A stretch of DNA of 64,000 nucleotides from Mesorhizobium loti (GTDB lineage Bacteria; Pseudomonadota; Alphaproteobacteria; Rhizobiales; Rhizobiaceae): assembly GCF_013170705.1 (NCBI RefSeq), contig NZ_CP033334.1, forward strand, positions 4,317,501 to 4,381,500, written 5' to 3'. Position 1 is the stretch's first letter, and the number at the start of each line of letters is the position of its first letter. The position numbers and the translations under genes were made by a program. This document shows positions 30,763-39,418 of this stretch, one piece after another. The notes beneath the pieces were generated by a model. That model had not been told where the DNA came from and searched no databases. It worked only from the letters and a program-made list of their open reading frames with translations.

Positions 30763-32136
30763 ATGACCGCGCGGATCCTCGTCGTCGACGACATCCCTGC
30801 CAATGTGAGGCTGCTGGAGGTCCGGCTGCTGGCCGAATATTTCGAGGTGCTGACCGCCACCAACGGGCCCGACGCGATCGAGACCTGCGAGAACGGCAAG
30901 GTCGATGTCGTGCTGCTAGACGTGATGATGCCTGACATGGACGGGTTCGAAGTCTGCCGCAGGCTCAAGAGCGATCCTGCGACGTCGCATATTCCGGTCG
31001 TGATGATCACCGCGCTCGACCAGGTGTCCGACCGCGTGCGCGGGCTCGAGGCCGGCGCGGACGATTTCCTGACCAAACCGGTCAACGACCTGCAGCTGAT
31101 GACACGAGTGAAGAGCCTGGTCCGGTTGAAATCGCTGACCGACGAGCTCAGGCTGCGGGCCTCGACGACGCGTAATATCGGCATCGAGGAGCTGCTCAGC
31201 CGCAATTTCGCGTCCGAGGACACGACGCCGAAAGTGCTGCTGATCGACGAACGCAAATCGTCGGTCGAGCGCATCCAGAAGATGCTGCGCGACCGCGCCG
31301 ATCTCGACGTCACCAGTGATCCGCATGCAGGGTTCTTCCAGGCGGCCGAAACCCCCTATGAATGCGTGATGATCTCGACGGCCTTTGCCGATTTCGATCC
31401 GCTTCGGCTCTGCTCGCAATTGCGCTCGCTCGACCGCACCCGTTTCGTCCCGATCATCCTTCTGGCGGAGGAGGGCGAGGAGGAGCGCATCATCCGCGGC
31501 CTCGAACTCGGCATCAACGACTATCTGATGCGGCCGATCGACCAGCAGGAACTGACGGCGCGGCTGCGTACCCAGGTGCGTCGCAAGCGCTACAACGACC
31601 AATTGCGCGCCAGCGTCACCCAGACCATCGAAATGGCGGTGACGGACGGCCTGACCGGGCTGCACAACCGCCGCTACCTCGACAGCCATCTGCAGACGCT
31701 GTTCGACCGCGCCGTGACGCGGCGCCGGCCGCTGTCGGTGATGATCACCGACCTCGACCGCTTCAAGTCGATCAATGACACGCACGGCCATGATGGCGGC
31801 GACGAGGTGCTGCGGGAATTCGCTCGGCGGCTGCGCAAGAATGTCAGGGGTATCGACCTTGCCTGCCGTTTTGGTGGCGAGGAGTTCGTGGTGGTGATGC
31901 CGGACACCGACGGCGCCGTGGCCGAGAAAGTGGCCGAACGCATCCGCGCCGAGATCGCCCAGAAACCTTTCGCCATCGGTGCCGACGGCAAGACGATCGA
32001 GGTCACCGTCAGCGTCGGCGTGTCGTCGGTTCTGAAGGGCGTGGATACGGTGGCCGCGTTGATGAAGCGCGCCGATCTCGCGCTCTATGAAGCCAAGAGC
32101 GGCGGCCGCAACCGCGTCGTTGCCAAGGCAGCGTAA
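30763..32136 (+). CDS. pleD: response regulator diguanylate cyclase PleD
   Basis: A 457-residue REC-REC-GGDEF protein that makes cyclic di-GMP at the cell pole during cell-cycle progression. REC1 (about residues 3-120) has the phosphoacceptor in VVLLDVMMPDMDG. REC2 (about 155-270) is degenerate. The GGDEF domain (about 290-455) has RFGGEEFVVV and, nine residues upstream, RGID, an intact product-inhibition I-site. It forms a divK-pleD pair. The stop is followed by a long non-coding stretch. Confidence 0.96.
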   Translation: MTARILVVDDIPANVRLLEVRLLAEYFEVLTATNGPDAIETCENGKVDVVLLDVMMPDMDGFEVCRRLKSDPATSHIPVVMITALDQVSDRVRGLEAGADDFLTKPVNDLQLMTRVKSLVRLKSLTDELRLRASTTRNIGIEELLSRNFASEDTTPKVLLIDERKSSVERIQKMLRDRADLDVTSDPHAGFFQAAETPYECVMISTAFADFDPLRLCSQLRSLDRTRFVPIILLAEEGEEERIIRGLELGINDYLMRPIDQQELTARLRTQVRRKRYNDQLRASVTQTIEMAVTDGLTGLHNRRYLDSHLQTLFDRAVTRRRPLSVMITDLDRFKSINDTHGHDGGDEVLREFARRLRKNVRGIDLACRFGGEEFVVVMPDTDGAVAEKVAERIRAEIAQKPFAIGADGKTIEVTVSVGVSSVLKGVDTVAALMKRADLALYEAKSGGRNRVVAKAA

Positions 32137-32339
32137 GCGTCCGCGGCCGATTCCCCGGTCAATCCAATAAGGTTAGCTATTTACCTTAATCCAAGCGATT
32201 CCCGAGCCTTGGTTAAGAAACTGTTGATTTTCCTAAGCCCGTGCGCAAATGTGCAGGGGAAGACGAAGCCGGCGCGAGGGTAGATAGCCGGCTCGATCCT
32301 GAAATACCCCATGATGCTCAGGTCCGCCGCATCTCCTGG

Positions 32340-32456
32340 GTCCGTGGGGTCGGCCGGCCGGCGCTGGCACATAGTGGCCTCCTCGTACCGCTGCCAACCG
32401 CCGACCGGCCCCCTTTGTTCCAAGACCTCTGTAGCAGCCCCGAAAGGGGCTTTTTT
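32340..32456 (+). ncRNA. candidate small RNA with CCUCCU loop and intrinsic terminator
   Basis: Between pleD and the FAD monooxygenase the plus strand can fold into a long hairpin. The arms GGGGTCGGCCGG (32346-32357) and CCGACCGGCCCC (32401-32412) pair with one mismatch and one G-U, and TGGCA/TGCCA continues the stem inside. The apical part holds CCTCCTCG (32378-32385), an anti-Shine-Dalgarno-like sequence. A terminator hairpin with a T run follows at 32437-32456. Rhizobial sRNA families with such loops are known (alpha-r14 type), but I cannot confirm membership. The 5' end is unknown, and this could instead be pleD 3' UTR. Confidence 0.4.
32437..32456 (+). terminator. intrinsic terminator
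   Basis: GCCCC (32437-32441), a GAAA loop, GGGGC (32446-32450) and TTTTTT give a textbook rho-independent terminator. It would end either the candidate sRNA or a long pleD transcript. Confidence 0.85.
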
Positions 32457-32767
32457 CTTGTGCGGAAAAATCTGAGGAACGCTTGCTGACCGGGACCAGC
32501 TTCAATCGCGCGGCCATGACCCTTAGCTGCCGCTTTTGGCGGTCATCCAAGCAAGGAAAGCACCTCTCTTCACTTTGTACATATGGCGCACAAGGGGCTT
32601 GCGGCAAGACCCGCCTGTTCCCGTAAACCGCTGCCTGAAGCGCGTCGCGTTGAAACGGATTCATGCGATGCGCCTTGGGGTCTCTGTTTTCATGCGTGCC
32701 GTTCTCCAGAAACCGAAGTCACTTTTGGGCGGCATGCATTGACCAGCGGAAAACGGGAGTAACGAGA
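32457..32767. other. non-coding stretch before the monooxygenase gene
   Basis: About 310 bases with no supported gene. Short frames here lack family features or ribosome binding sites. It probably holds the promoter of the monooxygenase gene, but I see no convincing -35/-10 pair. Confidence 0.5.
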
Positions 32768-34264
32768 ATGGGTATTGTGTCGCCTATGGACGGTTTGCGT
32801 CGAGATCATGCGGTGGTGATCGCAGGAGGCGGTCCGACCGGGCTGATGCTGGCCGGCGAACTCGCTTTGGCAGGCATCGACGTCGCCATTGTGGAGCGGC
32901 GTCCGACCCAGCAGCTGGCCGGCTTGCGCGGGGGTGGTCTTCACGCACGCACCATCGAGGTTCTCGATCAGCGCGGAATTGCCGACCGGTTTCTTTCACA
33001 GGGGCAGCGCTTCCCGACCGTCGGCTTCCACATGATCCGTTTGGACATCAGCGACTTTCCCAGCGGGCACAACTATCTGCTGGCGCTGCGCCAAAACCAT
33101 ATCGAACGGATATTGGCCGACTGGATCGACGAGTTGGGAGTGCCAATCTATCGCGGGCAGGAAGTCAATGACTTCGCGCAGGACGATGACGGTGTCGACC
33201 TGGATTTGTCCGGTGGCCAACTCTTGAGGGCGCAATACCTCGTCGGCTGCGACGGAGGACGCAGCACGATCCGCAAGGCGGCGGGCATTGAGTTCGCCGG
33301 AGGGGATCCGACGATGAGCTGGATGATCGCCGAGGTCGAGATGGCCGAGGAACCGGCATTGGGCTTTCGCAACGACGCCTACGGCATTCATGCGATAGGC
33401 AAGATCGAGGATGGCGACAGGGTGGGTGTCGTGCTGACCGAGAGGCAGTTGACCATCGGCGGCGAGCCGACACTGAACGATCTCAGCGAGGCGCTTGTGG
33501 CTGTCTACGGCACCGATTTCGGAGTCCACGGTCCGACCTGGCTCTCTCGCTTCACCGACATGACACGTCAGGCTGCCGCTTATCGTGACAGGCGTGTCCT
33601 TCTGGCCGGCGACGCCGCGCACATTCATCCTCCGATGGGCGGGCAGGGGCTCAATATCGGTGTGCAGGACGCGGTCAATCTGGGATGGAAGCTGGCCCAG
33701 GTGGTCAGGCGGATCTCACCGGAAGGCCTGCTCGACAGCTATCACGCCGAGCGCCATCCGGTCGCCGCCCGCGTGTTGCGCAACACGATGGCGCAGGTCG
33801 CGCTTCGCCGCACGGACGACCGCACCAAGGCCCTGGGCGATACGATGACCGAGTTGCTCGGCATGGAAGAGCCGCGCAAACGGATCGCCGCGGAGATGTC
33901 CGGCCTGGGTATCCGTTACGATCTCGGCGAGGGCCACCCGTTGCTTGGGCGGCGGATGCCCGACCTCGACCTTGTCACAGCCCGCGGTCCGGCACGGGTC
34001 TTCAGCCTGCTGCACGATGCCCGGCCGGTGCTCCTCAACCTCGGCGAACGAGGCTGGCCGGACATTAGGCCCTGGGCGGATCGGGTCCGCCAGATCGAGG
34101 CTGGATATGAAGGCGTCTGGGAGCTACCGGCCCTCGGGACGGTCGCCGCGCCCGAAGCCGTCTTGATCCGGCCGGACGGATATGTGGCTTGGGTCGGGGC
34201 TGGAACGCAAATGGGGCTGGTCGATGCGCTGACCGCTTGGTTCGGGCCGCCTGCCACGCGTTAG
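32768..34264 (+). CDS. FAD-dependent aromatic monooxygenase (rifampicin monooxygenase-like)
   Basis: A 498-residue class A flavoprotein monooxygenase (UbiH/PheA/MhpA group). FAD motifs are GGGPTGLMLAGELALAG near residue 18, DG in VGCDGGRSTIRKAAG, and GD in LLAGDAAHIHPPMGGQGLN. A C-terminal thioredoxin-like domain (about 400-498) is present, as in phenol hydroxylase and Rox enzymes. It hydroxylates an aromatic substrate using NAD(P)H and O2; the true substrate is unknown. The start is ATG 32768 behind GGGAGT. It stands alone, converging with the GlxA-type regulator gene. Confidence 0.87.
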   Translation: MGIVSPMDGLRRDHAVVIAGGGPTGLMLAGELALAGIDVAIVERRPTQQLAGLRGGGLHARTIEVLDQRGIADRFLSQGQRFPTVGFHMIRLDISDFPSGHNYLLALRQNHIERILADWIDELGVPIYRGQEVNDFAQDDDGVDLDLSGGQLLRAQYLVGCDGGRSTIRKAAGIEFAGGDPTMSWMIAEVEMAEEPALGFRNDAYGIHAIGKIEDGDRVGVVLTERQLTIGGEPTLNDLSEALVAVYGTDFGVHGPTWLSRFTDMTRQAAAYRDRRVLLAGDAAHIHPPMGGQGLNIGVQDAVNLGWKLAQVVRRISPEGLLDSYHAERHPVAARVLRNTMAQVALRRTDDRTKALGDTMTELLGMEEPRKRIAAEMSGLGIRYDLGEGHPLLGRRMPDLDLVTARGPARVFSLLHDARPVLLNLGERGWPDIRPWADRVRQIEAGYEGVWELPALGTVAAPEAVLIRPDGYVAWVGAGTQMGLVDALTAWFGPPATR

Positions 34265-34316
34265 CGACACGATCAAAGCGGGCGGCCACCTGATCGCGGC
34301 GACAAAGGCCTCTGCG

Positions 34317-35264
34317 TCAGAAGCGTTCGCGATAGTCGCGCGGGTTTGTGCCGAGGACACGGAGAAAGCCGCGCCGCATCGTCTCTTCCGATCCGAAGCC
34401 GCAGCGGCGGGCCGTCTGGTTAACGGCCTGGCCCCGTTCCAGCATCCGTCGCGCCGCCTCGATCCGGATCTCCTCGATCGCGCGCGCAGGTGTGCGGCCG
34501 GTTGCCTCCCGATAGTGCCTGGAGAAACTGCGCGGGCTCATATTGGCGCGCTCGGCCAGGTTCGGCAGCGAAAGGTCGCCGTCCAGATTGTCCTGGATCC
34601 AGCCATGCAGCCGGTCGAAGCGCTCGTCGCCTAGCTGCAGCTTGAGCGTCTGGCTGAACTGCGCCTGGCCACCGGGGCGCTTCAGGAAGACCACCAGCTC
34701 GCGCGCCACCGCAAGCGCCACGCGCCGGCCAAGGTCGGCCTCGACGAAGGAGAGGGCGAGATCTATGCCCGCCGTCACGCCCGCCGAAGTCCAGACATCG
34801 CCGTCACGGATGAAAATCGGATCGGGTTCGAGGCGGACCGCCGGAAAGCGCCGCGCGAACTCGGCGCAGCGTCCCCAGTGGGTAACGACACGCCTGCCGT
34901 CGAGCAGGCCTGCCGTCGCCAGCAGCATCGCGCCACTGCAGACGGAGGCCGTTCGCGTGGCGTCGCGCGAGCGGCCGGTCACCCAATCGATCAGCTCGGG
35001 GTCCTCGCAGGCCGCGTTGACGCCCCATCCGCCAGGCACGATCAGCGTGTCGATCCCTGGCCCGTGCGCCGGCAGCGCCGCTGCCTCCAGCACGAGACCG
35101 GCCGATGTCCTTATCCGCGGCGAGGCGGCGACCACCGTAACCTCGTAAGGCGCGGGTTCGCCGGCCTGCGTCCTGAAGTCGTTGGCGCTGGCGAAGACCT
35201 GAAGCGGTCCGCTGACATCGAGGAGCTGGACGTCGGGATAGGCAAGGATTTCGATACGGCGCAT
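34317..35264 (-). CDS. GlxA-type transcriptional regulator (DJ-1/PfpI domain + AraC HTH)
   Basis: A 315-residue regulator. The N-terminal DJ-1/PfpI-like domain (about residues 1-190) includes a cysteine in the nucleophile-elbow position (TASVCSGAMLLA). A C-terminal AraC/XylS domain (about 215-312) has two helix-turn-helix motifs (LAERANMSPRSFSRHYREATG and ARRCGFGSEETMRRGF). Start ATG 35264 (MRRIEILAYPDVQLLDVSG) fits the family; a start at 35312 would run across the inverted repeat. It is divergent from a PfpI-like gene it may regulate. Ligand unknown. Confidence 0.9.
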   Translation of the reverse strand: MRRIEILAYPDVQLLDVSGPLQVFASANDFRTQAGEPAPYEVTVVAASPRIRTSAGLVLEAAALPAHGPGIDTLIVPGGWGVNAACEDPELIDWVTGRSRDATRTASVCSGAMLLATAGLLDGRRVVTHWGRCAEFARRFPAVRLEPDPIFIRDGDVWTSAGVTAGIDLALSFVEADLGRRVALAVARELVVFLKRPGGQAQFSQTLKLQLGDERFDRLHGWIQDNLDGDLSLPNLAERANMSPRSFSRHYREATGRTPARAIEEIRIEAARRMLERGQAVNQTARRCGFGSEETMRRGFLRVLGTNPRDYRERF

Positions 35265-35267
35265 GAC

Positions 35268-35310
35268 GCTTTGGCTTGAAACGAGGGGTGATTGGCGATC
35301 GTGCCAAAGC
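35268..35310. promoter_or_regulatory. inverted repeat in divergent promoter region
   Basis: GCTTTGGC (35268-35275) and GCCAAAGC (35303-35310) are perfect 8-base inverted repeats spaced by 27 bases, with a further TTGGC at 35292. They lie in the 88-base gap between the divergent regulator and DJ-1/PfpI genes and may be binding sites for the AraC-type regulator. Confidence 0.45.
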
Positions 35311-35352
35311 ATGGTGCCTTAGATTGGCTGGAGTCAACCTATGGAGAGTTCC

Positions 35353-36054
35353 ATGACCCTTCGTTTCGGCATCCTCGTCTTCCCCAATGTCCAGCAGCTC
35401 GACCTCACCGGCCCTTATGAAGTCCTGGCATCGGCAAAGGGCGCCGAGGTGGAATTGATCTGGAAGGATCGCAATCCGGTGATGTCGTCGACGCGACTGT
35501 CGCTCAACCCGACGGCGACCTTCGACGATTGCCCGCCTCTCGATGTGCTGTGCATACCGGGTGGAGGCGGCGTCAACACGCTGCTGGAGGATCAGGCAGT
35601 GCTCGATTTCGTGCGGGAGCGCGCGGCTCAGGCGCGCTACATCACCTCGGTATGCAGCGGTGCCCTGGTGCTGGGTGCCGCCGGCCTGCTCGAAGGCAAG
35701 CGGGCGACGACGCATTGGTACGCGCATGATTTCCTCGCCGAGTTCGGGGCCATTCCAGTCGACGAGCGAATTGTCGAGGATGGAAAGCTGATAACCGCCG
35801 GCGGCGTCACCTCGGGGATCGACTTCGGTCTCGTACTGGTCGCCAGGCTCCTCGGTCAGGCCGAGGCCGAGACGGTGCAGCTCTCGCTCGAATATGCCCC
35901 GGCTCCTCCGTTCCAATCGGGCACGCCCGCACAGGCTTCGCCTTCCGTTCTGGCGGAAGCAAAGGAGAGGCTCGCGGGTTCGAGGCGGTTTCGCGAGGAC
36001 ATGTTCGCGCGCTGGCGCGCCAAGGCCGCCACGCCGGCGCGAAGCCACGCTTGA
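35353..36054 (+). CDS. DJ-1/PfpI family protein (isonitrile hydratase-like)
   Basis: A 233-residue protein of the DJ-1/PfpI superfamily. The nucleophile elbow is TSVCSGALVLGAAGLLEGKRATTHW, the arrangement seen in isonitrile hydratase InhA (hydration of isonitriles to N-formamides). ATG 35353 follows GGAGAG at good spacing; an ATG at 35341 is less likely because it would use that same site as coding. No HTH domain. It is divergent from the GlxA-type regulator, whose own N-terminal domain is homologous. Enzymatic activity is inferred only from family. Confidence 0.82.
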   Translation: MTLRFGILVFPNVQQLDLTGPYEVLASAKGAEVELIWKDRNPVMSSTRLSLNPTATFDDCPPLDVLCIPGGGGVNTLLEDQAVLDFVRERAAQARYITSVCSGALVLGAAGLLEGKRATTHWYAHDFLAEFGAIPVDERIVEDGKLITAGGVTSGIDFGLVLVARLLGQAEAETVQLSLEYAPAPPFQSGTPAQASPSVLAEAKERLAGSRRFREDMFARWRAKAATPARSHA

Positions 36055-36060
36055 ACCGAC

Positions 36061-36092
36061 GGGCCGAACGGCGCCATGGCGCCGTTCGGCCC
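36061..36092 (+). terminator. perfect 32-bp palindrome, likely terminator
   Basis: The 32 bases read identically on both strands (arms GGGCCGAACGGCGCCA). They start 6 bases after the DJ-1/PfpI gene's stop and are followed by a T-containing stretch. Most likely a terminator separating that gene from the GntR-led operon. Confidence 0.65.
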
Positions 36093-36137
36093 GTTCTCGT
36101 TTCGGCTGTTGACACGCCTCTCCGTCTGTGCAGAAAT

Positions 36138-36156
36138 TGGTTGGACCATTGGACCA
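36138..36156 (+). promoter_or_regulatory. candidate FadR/GntR-type operator
   Basis: TGGT-TGG-ACCA (36138-36148) has the T-GT-N3-AC-A symmetry of FadR-subfamily operators, and a second TTGGACCA follows at 36149-36156. The site lies 10-20 bases before the GGGGAGGA ribosome binding site of the GntR gene, a position suited to autorepression. Confidence 0.45.
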
Positions 36157-36177
36157 CTTGCGCTTCGGGGAGGATGT

Positions 36178-36912
36178 GTGGACCAGAACAGCCTGCCACC
36201 CATTCAGACGACGGCGCGTGATGACGCCGTGCTGAAGGCATTGGTGGGCTTTGTTCGCGCCGAAGCCTTGCAGCCCGGCGAGCGGCTTCCGACCGAGCGT
36301 ATCCTGGCCGAGCGGCTGAAGGTCAGCCGCAACACGGTGCGCGAGGCGCTGACGCGGTGGGAAGGGCTCGGTCTCGTCGAGCGCCGGCAAGGCAGCGGCA
36401 CTTATCTCAAGGCGGCTGTGTCGCCCGACATGTTGCATATGCCACTGACGCTGGCGGGTGGCAATGATTTCACCAGCCTGATGCAGACGCTGGAAATCCG
36501 CCGCGCGCTGGAGGCGGAGGCCGCGGCTCTTTGTGCCGAGCGGGCGAGCCCGGCCGACATCGCCGAGATCGAGCGCAAGCTCGATATTATGGAGCAGGCA
36601 TTCCGTACCCGCGACGGCATGTCGTCGGAAGAGGACTGGGAGTTCCACCAGGCGGTCTACCGCGTCTCCGGCAATCCGCTGTTCGAACAGATCATCGCCG
36701 CCATGCACGAGCTGTTCCACCGCTTCTGGGAGCATCCGCTGGGCGTGCGCGATTTCGGCCATGCCAGCTTTCCCTACCACCGCACCATCTATGAGTGCAT
36801 CGCCGCGCGCGACCCGCAGGGTGCCCGCGCCGAGGCACTCAAGCTGATCGCCACCGTCGAGGACGATCTCAAGCGCGGTGCAGCCAAACTCAAACTTCCG
36901 AGCCAGACATGA
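36178..36912 (+). CDS. FadR-family (GntR) transcriptional regulator
   Basis: A 244-residue regulator. The N-terminal winged helix (about residues 10-78) has GERLPTERILAERLKVSRNTVREAL and the wing LVERRQGSGTYL. The C-terminal FCD domain (about 95-230) has the histidine/aspartate pattern of metal-binding FCD ligands (EDWEFHQAVYR, HELFHRFWEH, YHRTIYECI). Start GTG 36178 is set by the GGGGAGGA site. Its TGA overlaps the ATG of the PLP enzyme gene (ATGA), so it probably controls that gene and the ABC transporter downstream. Confidence 0.9.
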   Translation: MDQNSLPPIQTTARDDAVLKALVGFVRAEALQPGERLPTERILAERLKVSRNTVREALTRWEGLGLVERRQGSGTYLKAAVSPDMLHMPLTLAGGNDFTSLMQTLEIRRALEAEAAALCAERASPADIAEIERKLDIMEQAFRTRDGMSSEEDWEFHQAVYRVSGNPLFEQIIAAMHELFHRFWEHPLGVRDFGHASFPYHRTIYECIAARDPQGARAEALKLIATVEDDLKRGAAKLKLPSQT

Positions 36913-38096
36913 ACGAGCATCCGAGCGGTTTCGACCACGATTATCTTGCCGAGGCGGCGACGCTGCTGGCGCATGACGAACCGTTCCCCGGCGGCGCGGT
37001 GGTGCCGCCGATCTACCAGACCTCGCTGTTCACCTTCGCCAATTATGCCGAGATGGCCGACACCTTTGCCGGCAAGCGAAGGCAGCCGATCTATTCGCGC
37101 GGCGACAATCCGACGGTAATGGAATTCGAGGCGCGCGTCGCTGCCCTCGAGGGCGCCGAGGCCGCGCGCGGCTTTTCCAGCGGCATGGCGGCGATCAGCG
37201 CCACGGTGCTTGCCTTTGTCGGGGCGGGCGAGCGCATCGTGGCCGTGCGGAACTGCTACGGCGATGCCTATCGGCTGTTCGAGCGGCTTTTGCCGCGGCT
37301 CAACATCAAGGTCGATTATGTCGACGGCTCCGATCCCGATGCGGTGGCGGCGGCACTTCCCGGCGCCAAGCTGCTCTATCTGGAAAGCCCGACCTCGATG
37401 ATGTTCGAGCTGCAGGACCTGCCGCATCTGACCCGGCTGGCAAAGGAGCAGGGCATAATCACCACCATCGACAACTCCTGGGCGACGCCGGTTTTCCAGA
37501 AGCCGATCACACATGGCGTCGACCTGGTGCTGCATTCAGCGTCGAAATATCTCGGCGGCCACAGCGACACCGTTGCCGGCGTGGTGGCCGGTTCCGCGGC
37601 GCATATCAAGCACATCAACGAACAGACCTATTCCTATCTCGGCGGCAAGCTGTAGCCGTTCGAAGCATGGCTGCTGCTGCGCGGCCTGCGCACGCTGCCG
37701 CTGCGCCTCCCGCACCATATGAAGAGCGGGCTCACCATCGCCGAGCGGCTGAAGGCGCATGCCAATGTCGAGCGCGTCAACCATCCCGTCTATTCGAACC
37801 ATCCGGGCAAGGCGACGCTGGCAGGCTATGCCGGTCTGTTCTCCTTCGAGGTGACGGACGATATCGACATCCCGGTCTTCGTCGATGCGCTGAAATTTTT
37901 CCGCATCGGCGTCAGCTGGGGCGGGCATGAAAGCCTTGTCGTGCCGGCCAAGGCGTCGCTGGAGCAGACGCCGGGACTGAATTCGATGGCGCGCTTCGGC
38001 GTCAGCCCCCGAACCATCCGCTTCAATGTCGGATTGGAAAGTGTCGAAGACCTCTGGGCCGACGTCGCCCAGGCCTTCGAAAAAGCCAGAAAATAA
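36909..38096 (+). pseudogene. Cys/Met-metabolism PLP enzyme, interrupted by in-frame TAG
   Basis: A 395-codon reading frame of the cystathionine gamma-synthase/beta-lyase family. Codons 1-248 encode the PLP-binding part, with DNSWATPVF and the Schiff-base lysine in HSASKYLGGHSDT. A TAG at 37653-37655 interrupts the sequence between GGKL and PFEAWLLLRGLRTLPLRL, after which the same frame continues to TAA at 38096 with full family similarity (SNHPGKATLAGYAGLFSFEV, FRIGVSWGGHESLV). A serine TCG to TAG change would explain it. It may be a recent pseudogene, a read-through site or a sequencing error. The truncated product would lack the C-terminal substrate domain. Confidence 0.85.
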
Positions 38097-38125
38097 CAAG
38101 CGGGTTCAAAATGGGAGTCTTGAAC

Positions 38126-39403
38126 ATGAAAAAACTGACCATCATGCTTGCCACCGTTGCAGGGTTGGCGATTTCCGCCGGGAGCGCGCTGGCCGATTCG
38201 ACCCTGAAGATGGTCGAAGTCATCACCAGCCCGCCGCGCACCGAATTCCTGAAAAAGCAGATCGCCGAGTTCGAAGCGGCCAATTCCGGCATCAAGGTCG
38301 AGCTGATCTCGCTGCCCTGGGGGCAGGCCTTCGAAAAATTCCTGACCATGGTGCAGGCCGGCGATACGCCCGACGTGGTCGAGATGCCGGAACGCTGGAT
38401 GGGTCTCTATGCCAACAATGCCCAGCTCGAGGACCTCGGCCCCTACATGGCCAAATGGGACGACGCCAAGACGCTCGGCGACCGCGCCAAGCAGTTCGGC
38501 TCGACGGTCAACAACACGCAGTTCATGATCCCCTACGGCTACTATGTGAACGCGCTGTTCTGGAACAAGAAGCTGTTCAAGGAAGCCGGCCTCGACGGTC
38601 CGCCGGCCACGCTCGACGAGTTCGTCGCCGATTCCAAGAAAATCTCCGCCATCCCGGGCAAGTATGGCTACTGCCTGCGCGGCGGGCCGGGCGCCTTCAA
38701 CGGCATGCACATGTTCATGAACATCGCCGCCGGCAAGGGCGGCTACTTCAACGAGGACGGCACCTCGACCATCAATGAGGAGGGCTCGGTCAAGGGCTTG
38801 CAGATGCTGGCCGACATGTACAAGGACGGGCTGGCGCCCAAGGATGCGGTGAGCTGGGGCTTCAACGAAACCGTCACCGGCTTCTATTCCGGCACCTGCG
38901 CCATGTTGAACCAGGACCCGGACGCGCTGCTCGGCATCGCCGACAAGATGAGCGCCGATGACTTCGCCGTCGCGCCCCTGCCGACCGGCCCGAGCGGCAA
39001 GTCGTATCCGACGCTCGGCTATGCCGGTTGGGCGATGTTCGCCAACTCGCAGCACAAGGACGACGCCTGGAAGCTGATGGCAACACTGCTTTCGCCCAAG
39101 GACAATCTGGCATGGGCCAAGGAAGTCGGCGTCGTCCCGATCCACAACGGCGCCGACCAGGATCCCCATTTCAAGACCGAGCAGTTCAAGGGCTGGTTCA
39201 CGGAACTGAGCGACAGCTCCAAATATGAAATGGTGACGCCGCCGACTCATCTGGAAAATCTCGGCAACTTCGTCGATCAGGTCGCGATCAAGAATTTTCA
39301 GGAAGTGCTGCTTGGCCAGAAGACCGCCAAGGACGTCGCGGACCAATGGGCTGCCTTCCTGACCAAGGAGCAGCAGGACTGGCTGGCGAAGAACAAGAAG
39401 TAA
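38126..39403 (+). CDS. sugar ABC transporter substrate-binding protein (CUT1 type)
   Basis: A 425-residue periplasmic binding protein of the family-1 (UgpB/MalE) group. Signal peptide MKKLTIMLATVAGLAISAGS, cleaved near ALA. Family motifs include NSGIKVELISLPWGQAFEKF, GDTPDVVEMPERWM and PTLGYAGWAMFANSQHKDDAWK. ATG 38126 is preceded by GGGAG at good spacing; an ATG at 38111 is possible. It delivers an unidentified carbohydrate to the two permeases downstream. It begins 29 bases after the interrupted PLP gene. Confidence 0.93.
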   Translation: MKKLTIMLATVAGLAISAGSALADSTLKMVEVITSPPRTEFLKKQIAEFEAANSGIKVELISLPWGQAFEKFLTMVQAGDTPDVVEMPERWMGLYANNAQLEDLGPYMAKWDDAKTLGDRAKQFGSTVNNTQFMIPYGYYVNALFWNKKLFKEAGLDGPPATLDEFVADSKKISAIPGKYGYCLRGGPGAFNGMHMFMNIAAGKGGYFNEDGTSTINEEGSVKGLQMLADMYKDGLAPKDAVSWGFNETVTGFYSGTCAMLNQDPDALLGIADKMSADDFAVAPLPTGPSGKSYPTLGYAGWAMFANSQHKDDAWKLMATLLSPKDNLAWAKEVGVVPIHNGADQDPHFKTEQFKGWFTELSDSSKYEMVTPPTHLENLGNFVDQVAIKNFQEVLLGQKTAKDVADQWAAFLTKEQQDWLAKNKK

Positions 39404-39418
39404 GCGCAGCGCTTCTTT

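Noticed and set aside
32213..32227. TTAA-N7-TTGA considered as a CtrA binding site upstream of the sRNA candidate
   Set aside because: One half-site is imperfect, and such matches are expected by chance in an AT-richer intergenic stretch; no independent support.
37719..38096. Separate small gene starting at an internal ATG after the amber codon
   Set aside because: The sequence is the C-terminal part of the PLP enzyme and continues its frame directly after TAG; no ribosome binding site precedes the ATG.
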